Origin: JAGXTF01 sp040376005
GTDB lineage: Bacteria; Bacteroidota; Bacteroidia; NS11-12g; UBA955
Reading direction: 5' to 3'
Assembly (NCBI GenBank): GCA_040376005.1
Contig: JBEIRK010000057.1
Location: 1 to 16,359 of the forward strand
DNA length: 16,359 nt
Made by a program: the position numbers and the translations under genes. Below, piece after piece: positions 7,995 to 15,203 of this stretch. Position 1 is the first letter of the stretch; each line of letters begins with the position of its first letter. The notes below the pieces were generated by a model. The model had not been told where the DNA came from, made no database searches, and saw nothing but the letters and a program-made list of their open reading frames with translations.

Positions 7995-8720
7995 ATGAAA
8001 ACAAAATTGCCAGATTCGGTTTTTACTACCCAAAGACTTGAAGCTTTTAGCGACGGTGTAATCGCCATTATCATCACACTGATGATTTTGGAAGTAAAGC
8101 CCCCCGTATACTTAGAAGATCGTATTCAGAATATAGATGTGTTTGTTCACAGGCTTATTGCCTATGCTATGAGCTTTTTGATGCTGGGGATTTATTGGGT
8201 GAATCACCATAATTTCTTCCATAAGCTGAAACATGGCGACCGCCAAATTCTTTGGCTGAATTTGAATTTGCTTTTTTGGCTATCCCTAGTGCCTATCCCT
8301 ACCGCATTTTTAGGTGCCCATCACGAAAAACCCATTGCTTCTGTTTTTTATAGTGTAGTGCTTTTTATGTGCTCTATCAGTTTTACTTGGATGGGTTCCT
8401 ATGCTCGCAAAAAAGGGTTTTTTACGGAATTAATTCCGGCAGAAGTTCATGCTCGAAACAAACGAAGAAACCGATTGGGATTGGCTTTGTATATTATCGC
8501 TATCGGACTTTCTTTCATCCACGTGTACTTGGCATTCGCAATTTTTGTGTTTGTTGCCGCGATGTATTTTATGCCCAAGTTAGGCTTGCAACACAAGAAA
8601 GATGAAGAACTTTCCATTTCTGAAATTATTGCAGAAGATCTGTATAAAGTGGAAGCTCAAATAGAAGTTAAAATCCATGATACACTTCACCCTCATGAGG
8701 GGAAAACAAAAAAAGATTAG
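7995..8720 (+). CDS. TMEM175 / DUF1211-family potassium channel homologue
   Basis: 241 residues. The signature RxxxFSDG is present (R14, then F18-S19-D20-G21) at the start of the first transmembrane helix, which is rich in Ile/Leu (GVIAIIITLMIL), matching the hydrophobic pore-lining helix of this family. Six membrane segments can be placed near residues 17-35, 52-70, 84-105, 113-133, 158-176 and 177-194. WVNHHNF after segment 2 is also family-typical. Prokaryotic members are single-repeat, tetrameric, K+-conducting channels lacking the classical TVGYG filter. A charged cytosolic tail (about 198-241) is predicted helical. The ATG at 7995 was chosen because it puts FSDG at the usual distance from the N-terminus; a TTG 36 bases upstream would add a poor extension. 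It is divergent from rnr (52-base gap) and convergent with the MFS gene (2-base gap). Confidence 0.87.
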   Translation: MKTKLPDSVFTTQRLEAFSDGVIAIIITLMILEVKPPVYLEDRIQNIDVFVHRLIAYAMSFLMLGIYWVNHHNFFHKLKHGDRQILWLNLNLLFWLSLVPIPTAFLGAHHEKPIASVFYSVVLFMCSISFTWMGSYARKKGFFTELIPAEVHARNKRRNRLGLALYIIAIGLSFIHVYLAFAIFVFVAAMYFMPKLGLQHKKDEELSISEIIAEDLYKVEAQIEVKIHDTLHPHEGKTKKD

Positions 8721-8722
8721 AA

Positions 8723-10045
8723 TTACTGCGCTTCTTCGTAGTAGTCCAAATCTTTGGAGAAGCTATCTTTGATGGTATAGGTGCCCCATAGTGCCAAGGC
8801 CAAACTCACGATACCCGTAATCACGGCAGCTGCAATATGTGGCTTTTCGAATCCGCCAGATTTTACAATCCACTCATAGCTTAAGGTGAGTGGCACTACA
8901 CCAAATCGAACAAAGTTAGGAACGGTAGCCGTCACAGTGCTGCGAATATTTGTTCCAAATTGCTCGCTAGCATTGGTTACAAAAAGCGCCCAATACCCTG
9001 TAGCTGCACCCAGTATCAAACACATAAGCTTCAGCCAAGTAACACTTACATGCTCAGAGAAAAGGAATACGGATGAAAATAGGATTATCGCAAATAAGTT
9101 GATATAAATAACCTTTTTACGGCTCTGCAACAATTGGCTTAAGATTCCGGAAATGAGATCGCCCAAACTCAAACCGATGTAACCAAAGAGTACCAGCTCT
9201 TTCGTCCTCACCGTTTCACCACCCGCAACACCTATTTCCGGCAATAAGTTATGCGCTAAGGCAATAATAATTCCGATAACATACCACACAGGAAGTCCTA
9301 TGAGTATGCAAGCCAAATATTTCTTGAATGTAGGCCAATTTCTGAAGAGCATTTTGAAATCACCCTTCTTTACTTCTGTTTGTTTTAACGCATGAAATAG
9401 GCCACTTTCAAAGGTGCTTGCACGCAATAGCAATAAGAGCAATCCCAAAATACCACCTATGATATAACTGATCTGCCAAGGTTCTAAGCTATGCTCAAAA
9501 AACTGACTTAGCCATGGCCCAATAACATGTCCCTCTTCCGAAACGAAATAGGCAAATACCGCACCTAATGCACCCACGGTTACAATAATCATGGTGCCTA
9601 TGCCGCGTTTATGTTTGGGTAAACTCTCACTCACCAAGGTGATTGCTGCGCCCAATTCTCCCGCCAAGCCAATACCGGCAATAAATCTCCAGAGACTGTA
9701 ACTGTGAATATCCGTAGCAAAGGCATTGGCAAAATTGGCTATGCTATAGATTAAAATACTTCCGAAAAGCACGGATAATCGCCCCCGTTTATCTCCCCAA
9801 ATACCCCAGAGTAAGCCGCCAATAAGCATGCCACCCATTTGCCAGCGAAACAACAGACTTTCCGATTCCAAAGGAATGCCAAGGCTGGTTAGACTTTCGA
9901 TTTTGATTACATTGTATAAGATGAGATCATATATGTCCACAAAATAGCCCAAGGATGCCACCAAAATAAGCAATGCCAATTTTCTACTTTCCTTTTTCTT
10001 GTGTTGCATATCCATTGCTGTCTTGTCTGTTTCTGTATTCAACAT
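8723..10045 (-). CDS. Major facilitator superfamily transporter (metabolite:H+ symporter-like)
   Basis: 440 residues with about 12 hydrophobic segments. Motif A occurs between segments 2 and 3 (GGLLWGIWGDKRGR, 76-89). Segment 1 contains two acidic residues (D37 and D40 in GYFVDIYDL), and RFIAGIGLAGELGAAITLVSE (starting at R120) covers segments 4-5, a pattern typical of the sugar/metabolite:H+ symporter branch. A second family-typical element, EQFGTNIRST (361-370), is in the C-terminal half. A longer loop sits between segments 5 and 6 (about 168-190). It probably imports a small organic acid or related solute by proton symport across the inner membrane, but the substrate cannot be read from sequence or from neighbours. 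The ATG at 10043-10045 is used; an ATG at codon 11 is a possible alternative. The stop is two bases from the stop of the TMEM175 gene. Confidence 0.85.
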   Translation of the reverse strand: MLNTETDKTAMDMQHKKKESRKLALLILVASLGYFVDIYDLILYNVIKIESLTSLGIPLESESLLFRWQMGGMLIGGLLWGIWGDKRGRLSVLFGSILIYSIANFANAFATDIHSYSLWRFIAGIGLAGELGAAITLVSESLPKHKRGIGTMIIVTVGALGAVFAYFVSEEGHVIGPWLSQFFEHSLEPWQISYIIGGILGLLLLLLRASTFESGLFHALKQTEVKKGDFKMLFRNWPTFKKYLACILIGLPVWYVIGIIIALAHNLLPEIGVAGGETVRTKELVLFGYIGLSLGDLISGILSQLLQSRKKVIYINLFAIILFSSVFLFSEHVSVTWLKLMCLILGAATGYWALFVTNASEQFGTNIRSTVTATVPNFVRFGVVPLTLSYEWIVKSGGFEKPHIAAAVITGIVSLALALWGTYTIKDSFSKDLDYYEEAQ

Positions 10046-10049
10046 TGGA

Positions 10050-10057
10050 CAAATATC
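10050..10057 (-). promoter_or_regulatory. Possible -7 box upstream of the MFS gene (one mismatch)
   Basis: GATATTTG on the minus strand differs from TAnnTTTG only in the first base and ends four bases before the MFS ATG, the same spacing as the rnr, lipoprotein and msrC boxes. No -33 TTTG is visible. Weak on its own. Confidence 0.25.
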
Positions 10058-10085
10058 CTGAATTCTGAATAAAAATTCGCTATGG

Positions 10086-10120
10086 TTTGGTCCCTATGCT
10101 TTGCCTTCCGTTTACATTTG
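10086..10120 (+). promoter_or_regulatory. Bacteroidota-type promoter of the lipoprotein gene
   Basis: TTTG at 10086-10089 (-33 element) and TACATTTG at 10113-10120 (exact TAnnTTTG -7 box) are separated by 23 bases, within the TTG-N17-23-TAnnTTTG spacing described for Flavobacterium. The -7 box ends four bases before the ATG at 10125, predicting a transcript that starts at or next to the start codon. This is the only promoter in the window with both elements. Confidence 0.55.
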
Positions 10121-10124
10121 CCAC

Positions 10125-10736
10125 ATGATTAGAGTTTCACTTTTCGCAGCGGCATCCGCTGTAATGCTTTTCGGAGCACAAGCCTGTAAAAAAGATAGTA
10201 ATACAGATGATAACCAAAACAACACAAATACTTCTCAAGCAAACAAGGGTAAAATAGTTTGCAAAGCGAACGGTAAGGAGTGGATAAGCGATGGGCCTTC
10301 GAAGAAATATGTAGTTAAGTACATTGATTCTTTCTTCTCTTTCGATCAAAATATTTATGGTAATGAAGGATCTATTTTTGGCGATACATTGAGCCTTTCT
10401 GCAGCCCGCGTAATTGGCAATGACTCTACTTCAATGGCTTTTGAAATTGTGCTAAGTTCTGCGAGAAAAGGTACCTATACCATTGGCAATTTCCCTCCAA
10501 AAAAGGCCGGAACTGCTTCTGCATATTTTTACGGCAAACTGGGCATGGTAGCCTATGATTACGGATTTAGTGATTACAATACAACAGGTTCTATCACCCT
10601 TACTTCCTTTAGCGACTCTCTTAAAACCTGCAGTGGTACCTTTAACTTTAATATGGTACCCAAGAATTCTGCAAATCCGAAAACACCTTCTCACACTGTG
10701 ACTGCGGGCGTGTTCACAGATGTGAAATTCGACTAA
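10125..10736 (+). CDS. Small lipoprotein, DUF6252-like beta-rich
   Basis: 203 residues from the ATG at 10125. A lipoprotein signal peptide is clear: a basic Arg3, a hydrophobic stretch to residue 16, then AQAC with lipidated Cys21 followed by KKDS. A low-complexity Asn/Asp/Thr/Gln linker (about 23-40) leads to a compact beta-rich domain. That domain starts with a CKANGKEW-like strand and ends with strands reading SGTFNFNM and GVFTDVKF. This layout resembles the Bacteroidota DUF6252-type lipoproteins, from memory and not verified. It is probably anchored in the outer membrane; function unknown. The frame could start eight codons earlier (GC-poor, non-signal-like) but the chosen ATG gives a proper signal peptide and the right spacing from the promoter. 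Followed by an intrinsic terminator. Confidence 0.75.
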   Translation: MIRVSLFAAASAVMLFGAQACKKDSNTDDNQNNTNTSQANKGKIVCKANGKEWISDGPSKKYVVKYIDSFFSFDQNIYGNEGSIFGDTLSLSAARVIGNDSTSMAFEIVLSSARKGTYTIGNFPPKKAGTASAYFYGKLGMVAYDYGFSDYNTTGSITLTSFSDSLKTCSGTFNFNMVPKNSANPKTPSHTVTAGVFTDVKFD

Positions 10737-10767
10737 AATATCTCTTACTTTTGGGTTATACCCAATA

Positions 10768-11256
10768 TCAAAACAGCCGGCTTAATAAGTCGGCTGTTTT
10801 GTTTAAATATTCGGCATCCACTGCGTCAAAAGCTGCCAAATCCACGCTATCTGCGTCTAACACAGCGCGAACTTCATTCCCAACGAGAATGGGTATTACA
10901 ATCTCACTATTGCTCGCAGCACTGCAAGCTATATGACCCGGAAATTCATGAACATTCGGTACTATGATGCTTTCTTTTTGCTTCCAAGCAGTTCCACAAA
11001 CACCTTTTCCAAAACCAATCCTTGTGCAAGCTACTAGACCTTGAAAAGGGCCCAAAACAAGTTCATTGTCCCTCACAATGTAAAATCCGATCCACCACCA
11101 GCCAAAATATTCTCGTAATAATGCACTGGTATTTGCGAGTCCTGCAATGAGGTCTGTTTCTTCTTCTATCAAGCCAGTTAAGGCTTGTAGCAAATTTTCA
11201 TAACGTTCTTGCTTGCTTAAATTAATAGAATTATCGGGGGCGATTTTGAATTCCAT
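10768..11256 (-). CDS. msrC: Free methionine-(R)-sulfoxide reductase (GAF fold)
   Basis: 162 residues, the usual family length. This enzyme reduces free L-methionine-(R)-sulfoxide in the cytoplasm, recycled by thioredoxin. The GAF-fold active-site motifs are present: GPFQG with C77 in ACTRI, C87 in GVCGTAW, and C111 in HIAC. The spacing of 10 and 24 residues equals that of the three cysteines of the E. coli enzyme (84, 94, 118). E118, D134 and D136 match the positions of its conserved acidic substrate-site residues. HEFPGHIAC and SEIVIP further support the assignment. One small deviation is Ser instead of Asp right after C111. The last ten codons form one arm and loop of a terminator hairpin that also serves the opposing lipoprotein gene. 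It is divergent from the SNF2 gene across a 100-base gap. Confidence 0.92.
   Translation of the reverse strand: MEFKIAPDNSINLSKQERYENLLQALTGLIEEETDLIAGLANTSALLREYFGWWWIGFYIVRDNELVLGPFQGLVACTRIGFGKGVCGTAWKQKESIIVPNVHEFPGHIACSAASNSEIVIPILVGNEVRAVLDADSVDLAAFDAVDAEYLNKTADLLSRLF
10770..10800. terminator. Intrinsic terminator inside the 3' end of msrC, serving the lipoprotein gene and possibly both
   Basis: AAAACAGCCG (10770-10779) and CGGCTGTTTT (10791-10800) are perfect inverted repeats of 10 bp; inner bases add a G-U pair and three further pairs around an AAT loop. On the plus strand the hairpin ends in TTTT-G-TTT, 34 bases after the lipoprotein stop, a good rho-independent terminator. On the minus strand it ends in TTTT-GATATT. 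It overlaps the last msrC codons including the first base of its TGA (10768-10770). Confidence 0.8.
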
Positions 11257-11260
11257 TTTG

Positions 11261-11268
11261 CAAAGTTA
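11261..11268 (-). promoter_or_regulatory. Bacteroidota -7 box upstream of msrC
   Basis: TAACTTTG on the minus strand is an exact TAnnTTTG match ending four bases before the msrC ATG (11254-11256). No TTG is found 17-23 bases upstream, so the -33 element is absent or degenerate. The remainder of the 100-base gap shared with the SNF2 gene shows no recognisable promoter for the SNF2 direction. Confidence 0.45.
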
Positions 11269-11356
11269 TAAATTAGAAGTAATTTGCGGGTTTTTAAGAT
11301 AAATAAATCCTTGTTTCAAACAGTATTCATCCAAGTTTTAAGCGATATTCATTCCT

Positions 11357-14287
11357 ATGGAAGTAAATAACATTCAACCCTTCGAAGTTGTATTTACTTT
11401 TATAAAGCACCCACACTTAGGGATGCTTGTGGAGGCCAATGCGGTGCTGCTCCTGCCCAATGGAGATTATAGCTTAACCTATCAGAGAATTCGCGAAAAA
11501 ACAACTGCATACTATCGCCTCAATGCAGAACAAACGGAAGCCGTAAATATTATTGAGGATTTTGAAGCTGAGGCAATCATTAAAAGATTCTACACAGGAA
11601 CTAAAAAGTTAAGGGCTGCAGAGTTTTTCAATAAACACTATAACGAGGATATGCATAAGCTCGTGAGGGCTTTCATTGAAAAACGATTGGTTAAAGTACT
11701 TACCCTCATTCGCAACTACCCCTTGTTTACTGCGCCCAGCGCTACTGAAGTTTCTCCCAATGCGGTGAAATATTCTGAAGAACCCGCTACCGTATTGTTC
11801 CACTTCCGCCGCGATGAAACAGGTACCAATTATTTTGCTACTATAAAACAGGGTGGGGAAAAGGTTGAATATTATAACAATGACTCCGAAATGTTGGTGG
11901 CACAACCTGCTTGGTTGCTTACGCCAACTGGCTTGTATCATTTTCCAAAGCACGTTCATGGAAATAAAATAAAGCCGTTTCTAACCAAAAAATTCATCCA
12001 TGTCGATCCCAGAAATGAAGATACCTACATGGAGAAATTTGTACAACCGCTGTTAGAAAATCACGATGTCTATGCCAAAGGATTTGATATTGTAACTGAG
12101 CAGTTTCAAGCCTCACCGGTACTGAAACTCATGACGGGTTTTGGTGAACATACCTACCTCTCTCTGCATTTTCATTATGGCAATTGGAATTTTCCTTTTC
12201 ATGTAAATAAAAAGGTGAATGTGACCGTAGAGAAAAAAGGCGATTCCTATTTGTTTCATCGCATTCGCCGCAGTTTTAACTGGGAAAATGAAAAAATCCA
12301 CTTCCTGAAAGAATTGGGCTTAACCCATTTTGAAGGAAGCTTGTTCCGTCTAGAAGAAGAAGCCCACCAACTCAATGTGATTTCATGGATCAATGAGAAT
12401 GCTGAGGAATTGAAAAGACAGGGTTTTGAGATTCAACAAGACTCTCAAGTCGTAAACTATTTCCTAGGGAATATCAACCTGCAATTGGATGTGGTTAAAG
12501 ACAATGACTGGTTTGATGTTCGTTCAATTGTGCATTTTGGCAATTTTAAAATACCTTTTGCAAGGCTGCGAAAGAATATTCTAGAAAACAAACGTGAGTT
12601 TATCCTTCCTGATGGTTCTGTAGCCGTACTTCCTGAAGAATGGTTTACCCAATTTGCACGTATTGCACATTTTGCAGAAGTGCACGAAGATTCCTTCCGA
12701 CTGAAAAATATGCACTTTTCATTGCTGGAAGACTTGGGCGAATTGATTGGTGAGGAGAAATTTATAGATAAAGGTTGGCTAGAAAATCTAGACGCAGATA
12801 ATATTCCCCATTTCGAAATCCCAGAAGGATTAAAAGCAGATTTACGCGATTACCAGCACCACGGTTACAATTGGATGCGCTTCCTAATTGATAATAAAAT
12901 AGGTGCACTATTGGCGGATGATATGGGTTTGGGTAAAACAGTGCAAACCCTCGCCATTATTGAGCATTTGAGCCAACAACAGCGACAACAAGTTGCGGCA
13001 AGCGCGGGTAAAGGGAGTGCTGCAGATGCGGCCGCAATGGCTGCAAAAAAACCAGTACTCATTCTTGCACCTAAATCCCTGTTGCACAACTGGAAAGCAG
13101 AAGCGGAGAAATTTACTCCAGGTCTTAAAGTTCTTGTGTATGCAGGGATTGGAAGACACAAATTGCTGAAAGAGTTTCCAAAATACGATGTCATTGTTAC
13201 CAGTTATGGTACCATGCGCCTAGACGCTGAAAAACTCGAAGCCTATGAGTTTGTATGTCTCGTTTTGGATGAAAGCCAAGCGATTAAAAATCCTGCATCC
13301 TTAACCGCTAGAAACCTGCAGCGTATAAAAGCCTCGCATAGAATTGCCCTCACAGGTACACCCATAGAAAATACACTCTTGGATATTTGGAGCCAAATGC
13401 ATTTTCTCAATCCAGGTTTGCTAGGCTCTTATGGATACTTCGATAAACAGTTTATTCGACCCATTGAAAAGAAGGCAGATCAGAAGAAGAGTGAAGAGTT
13501 AAGAAGGATTCTCGAACCGTTTATCCTGAGAAGAACCAAGAAGCAAGTCGCAAAAGAACTTCCAGAAAAAATAGAGAAGATTCACTTCTGCGAAATGAGT
13601 GAAGAACAGGCTGCCCTCTACGAGAAGGTGAAAAGCCAGTATCGCAATGAGATTTTAGGCCATGTGCAAGAAATGGGTATTGCAAGAAGCAAACTCAAAA
13701 TTCTTAATGGATTGATGCACCTGCGTCAATTGGCCTTAAATCCTGTCCTCAAGGACCAAGAGTTTGAGGGCAGAAGTGGCAAGGATGAAGAAATACGCCA
13801 TATGCTGCGCAGGGCCATTGATGGCGATCATAAAGTACTCGTATTCTCACAGTTTGTTTCCTATCTCTCTGTATTTAAAGAAATGCTCGATGATGATGGC
13901 ATTCCCTATGCATACCTAGATGGAAGTACGGATTTGAACCAGCGTAAAAATGAAATCGACAAGTTCCAAAATGATCCAAGTATAAAAGTATTCTTGTTGT
14001 CTCTCAGAGCAGGAAATAGTGGTATTAATCTTACCGCAGCGGATTATGTTTTCCTAGCAGATCCATGGTGGAATCCTTTTACCATGAAACAGGCAGAAGA
14101 CCGCGCCCACCGTATTGGTCAGGACAAAACGGTTTTTAGCTACAGTTTCATTACCAGAGGAACTATTGAAGAGAAAATACTACTCCTTCAAAAACGCAAA
14201 ACAGAATTGGCTGGAAGCATTATTCCGGATGAAGAAAATTTCTTTAGTTCATTGGATGAAAAGGAACTTGAAGAACTATTTGGATAG
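11357..14287 (+). CDS. SNF2-family DNA-dependent ATPase (bacterial Snf2/RapA-type helicase-like protein)
   Basis: 976 residues. A long N-terminal region (1-500) has no motif I recognise and corresponds to the accessory region of bacterial Snf2 proteins. The two-lobe ATPase core follows: motif I LADDMGLGKT (519-528), motif Ia LILAPKSLLHNW (from 568), motif II DESQ (638-641), motif III LTGTP (665-669), the QxxRxxRxxGQ-type motif VI QAEDRAHRIGQ (912-922), preceded by GINLTAADYVFLADPWWNP. DESQ replaces the DEAH/DEAD form, as often in bacterial SNF2 proteins. Members use ATP to translocate on duplex DNA and remodel protein-DNA complexes; they are not true helicases. A Gln/Ala/Ser-rich insertion (about 539-563) sits between motifs I and Ia. 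ung and ftsE follow on the same strand with gaps of 74 and 71 bases. Confidence 0.92.
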   Translation: MEVNNIQPFEVVFTFIKHPHLGMLVEANAVLLLPNGDYSLTYQRIREKTTAYYRLNAEQTEAVNIIEDFEAEAIIKRFYTGTKKLRAAEFFNKHYNEDMHKLVRAFIEKRLVKVLTLIRNYPLFTAPSATEVSPNAVKYSEEPATVLFHFRRDETGTNYFATIKQGGEKVEYYNNDSEMLVAQPAWLLTPTGLYHFPKHVHGNKIKPFLTKKFIHVDPRNEDTYMEKFVQPLLENHDVYAKGFDIVTEQFQASPVLKLMTGFGEHTYLSLHFHYGNWNFPFHVNKKVNVTVEKKGDSYLFHRIRRSFNWENEKIHFLKELGLTHFEGSLFRLEEEAHQLNVISWINENAEELKRQGFEIQQDSQVVNYFLGNINLQLDVVKDNDWFDVRSIVHFGNFKIPFARLRKNILENKREFILPDGSVAVLPEEWFTQFARIAHFAEVHEDSFRLKNMHFSLLEDLGELIGEEKFIDKGWLENLDADNIPHFEIPEGLKADLRDYQHHGYNWMRFLIDNKIGALLADDMGLGKTVQTLAIIEHLSQQQRQQVAASAGKGSAADAAAMAAKKPVLILAPKSLLHNWKAEAEKFTPGLKVLVYAGIGRHKLLKEFPKYDVIVTSYGTMRLDAEKLEAYEFVCLVLDESQAIKNPASLTARNLQRIKASHRIALTGTPIENTLLDIWSQMHFLNPGLLGSYGYFDKQFIRPIEKKADQKKSEELRRILEPFILRRTKKQVAKELPEKIEKIHFCEMSEEQAALYEKVKSQYRNEILGHVQEMGIARSKLKILNGLMHLRQLALNPVLKDQEFEGRSGKDEEIRHMLRRAIDGDHKVLVFSQFVSYLSVFKEMLDDDGIPYAYLDGSTDLNQRKNEIDKFQNDPSIKVFLLSLRAGNSGINLTAADYVFLADPWWNPFTMKQAEDRAHRIGQDKTVFSYSFITRGTIEEKILLLQKRKTELAGSIIPDEENFFSSLDEKELEELFG

Positions 14288-14361
14288 CAGAATGTTAAAT
14301 AATTAAGTAATTTCGTAAATTAATCAGACATTTCATATAGAATTGCAAACAGATACAAGGT

Positions 14362-15132
14362 ATGGCAGATAGCACAGGAAATAACTCCTCGGAGGATAGA
14401 GGAATAAGAATCGATGAAAGTTGGTATCAAATTCTACAACATGAATTTGAACAGCCCTATTTTGGTTATTTGAAACAATTCCTACTTAAAGAAAAGCAAG
14501 CAGGGTATGTGATTTACCCTCCGGGCAAAAGAATTTTTGCTGCATTTGACTATACCCCCTTTGACAACGTAAAATGTGTGATTATTGGTCAAGACCCTTA
14601 TCACGGTCCGCGCCAGGCAAATGGCCTTTGTTTCTCTGTGAATGATGGCCAGAAAAAACCACCAAGTTTGGTGAATATTTTCCGTGAATTGAATAATGAC
14701 CTTGGCTGCAGCATCCCATATTCAGGCAATCTTGAAAAATGGGCACATCAAGGCGTACTGCTTTTAAATACCATTTTGACGGTGCGCGCAGGTCAGCCCA
14801 AAAGCCACCACGGACACGGTTGGGAAGAACTCACCGCTGCAGCAATTTCAGCTTTGAGCCAAGATAAAGACCACCTCGTGTTTATCCTTTGGGGCAGAGA
14901 AGCCCAAGAAAAGGAAGAACTTATTGATCCTACCAAACACCTGGTTCTGAAATCGCATCACCCAAGCCCTTACTCAGCAGATAAAGGATTCTTTGGCAAC
15001 CATCACTTCAGCAGAACCAATGAGTTCCTCGAATCTCATGGTATTGAGCCGATTGATTGGAATTTGGTAGACCCGAGTGCGGATACCGGAAACCCTGACT
15101 TTAGCTCCGGCACAGAAGATTGGGAATATTAA
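14362..15132 (+). CDS. ung: Uracil-DNA glycosylase, family 1
   Basis: 256 residues. Removes uracil from DNA to start base-excision repair. Motif 1 GQDPYHG contains the catalytic Asp78; the uracil-binding Asn136 lies in NTILTV; the second catalytic loop is HHPSPYSA with His200, equivalent to His187 of E. coli Ung. GFFGNHHFSRTN follows as expected. Two deviations: the residue after HPSP, Leu191 in E. coli, which inserts into the DNA base stack, is Tyr204 here, and motif 1 continues GPRQANG instead of the common GPGQAHG. The protein is longer than the typical 220-230 residues, with a polar N-terminal stretch of about 14 residues and an acidic tail (about 237-256). The ATG at 14362 is followed by helix-forming family sequence from residue 15, so the true start could be slightly later, but no other ATG is suitable. 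Confidence 0.94.
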   Translation: MADSTGNNSSEDRGIRIDESWYQILQHEFEQPYFGYLKQFLLKEKQAGYVIYPPGKRIFAAFDYTPFDNVKCVIIGQDPYHGPRQANGLCFSVNDGQKKPPSLVNIFRELNNDLGCSIPYSGNLEKWAHQGVLLLNTILTVRAGQPKSHHGHGWEELTAAAISALSQDKDHLVFILWGREAQEKEELIDPTKHLVLKSHHPSPYSADKGFFGNHHFSRTNEFLESHGIEPIDWNLVDPSADTGNPDFSSGTEDWEY

Positions 15133-15140
15133 TTTCTCAT

Positions 15141-15167
15141 TGCACACACATGTGCATATTTTTATTG
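15141..15167 (+). terminator. Candidate intrinsic terminator between ung and ftsE
   Basis: TGCACA (15141-15146) and TGTGCA (15151-15156) form a 6-bp stem with a CACA loop, followed at once by TATTTTTATTG. It starts eight bases after the ung stop. The short stem makes it a weak to moderate candidate; if active, ftsE would need its own promoter in the next 40 bases. Confidence 0.4.
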
Positions 15168-15203
15168 AGGTTCAAGCCTGTGTCCGTAGTTTCTTTGTAA
15201 TCG

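Noticed and set aside
7943..8077. Upstream 45-codon extension of the rnr frame
   Set aside because: It is antisense to the TMEM175 coding start, lacks family similarity to the winged-helix N-terminus, and the ATG at 7942 has the promoter-like box at the expected distance.
8690..8701. Perfect 12-base palindrome CCCTCATGAGGG near the end of the TMEM175 gene
   Set aside because: No loop and no following T run on the plus strand; on the minus strand the T run precedes it. It is also inside coding sequence, so probably chance.
10101..10124. Upstream eight-codon extension of the lipoprotein frame
   Set aside because: It overlaps the -7 box and would bury the signal peptide; the ATG at 10125 gives a standard lipoprotein signal.
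14308..14322. Inverted repeat TAATTT-CGT-AAATTA between the SNF2 gene and ung
   Set aside because: AT-only stem in AT-rich DNA with no T tract after it; too weak to call terminator or operator.
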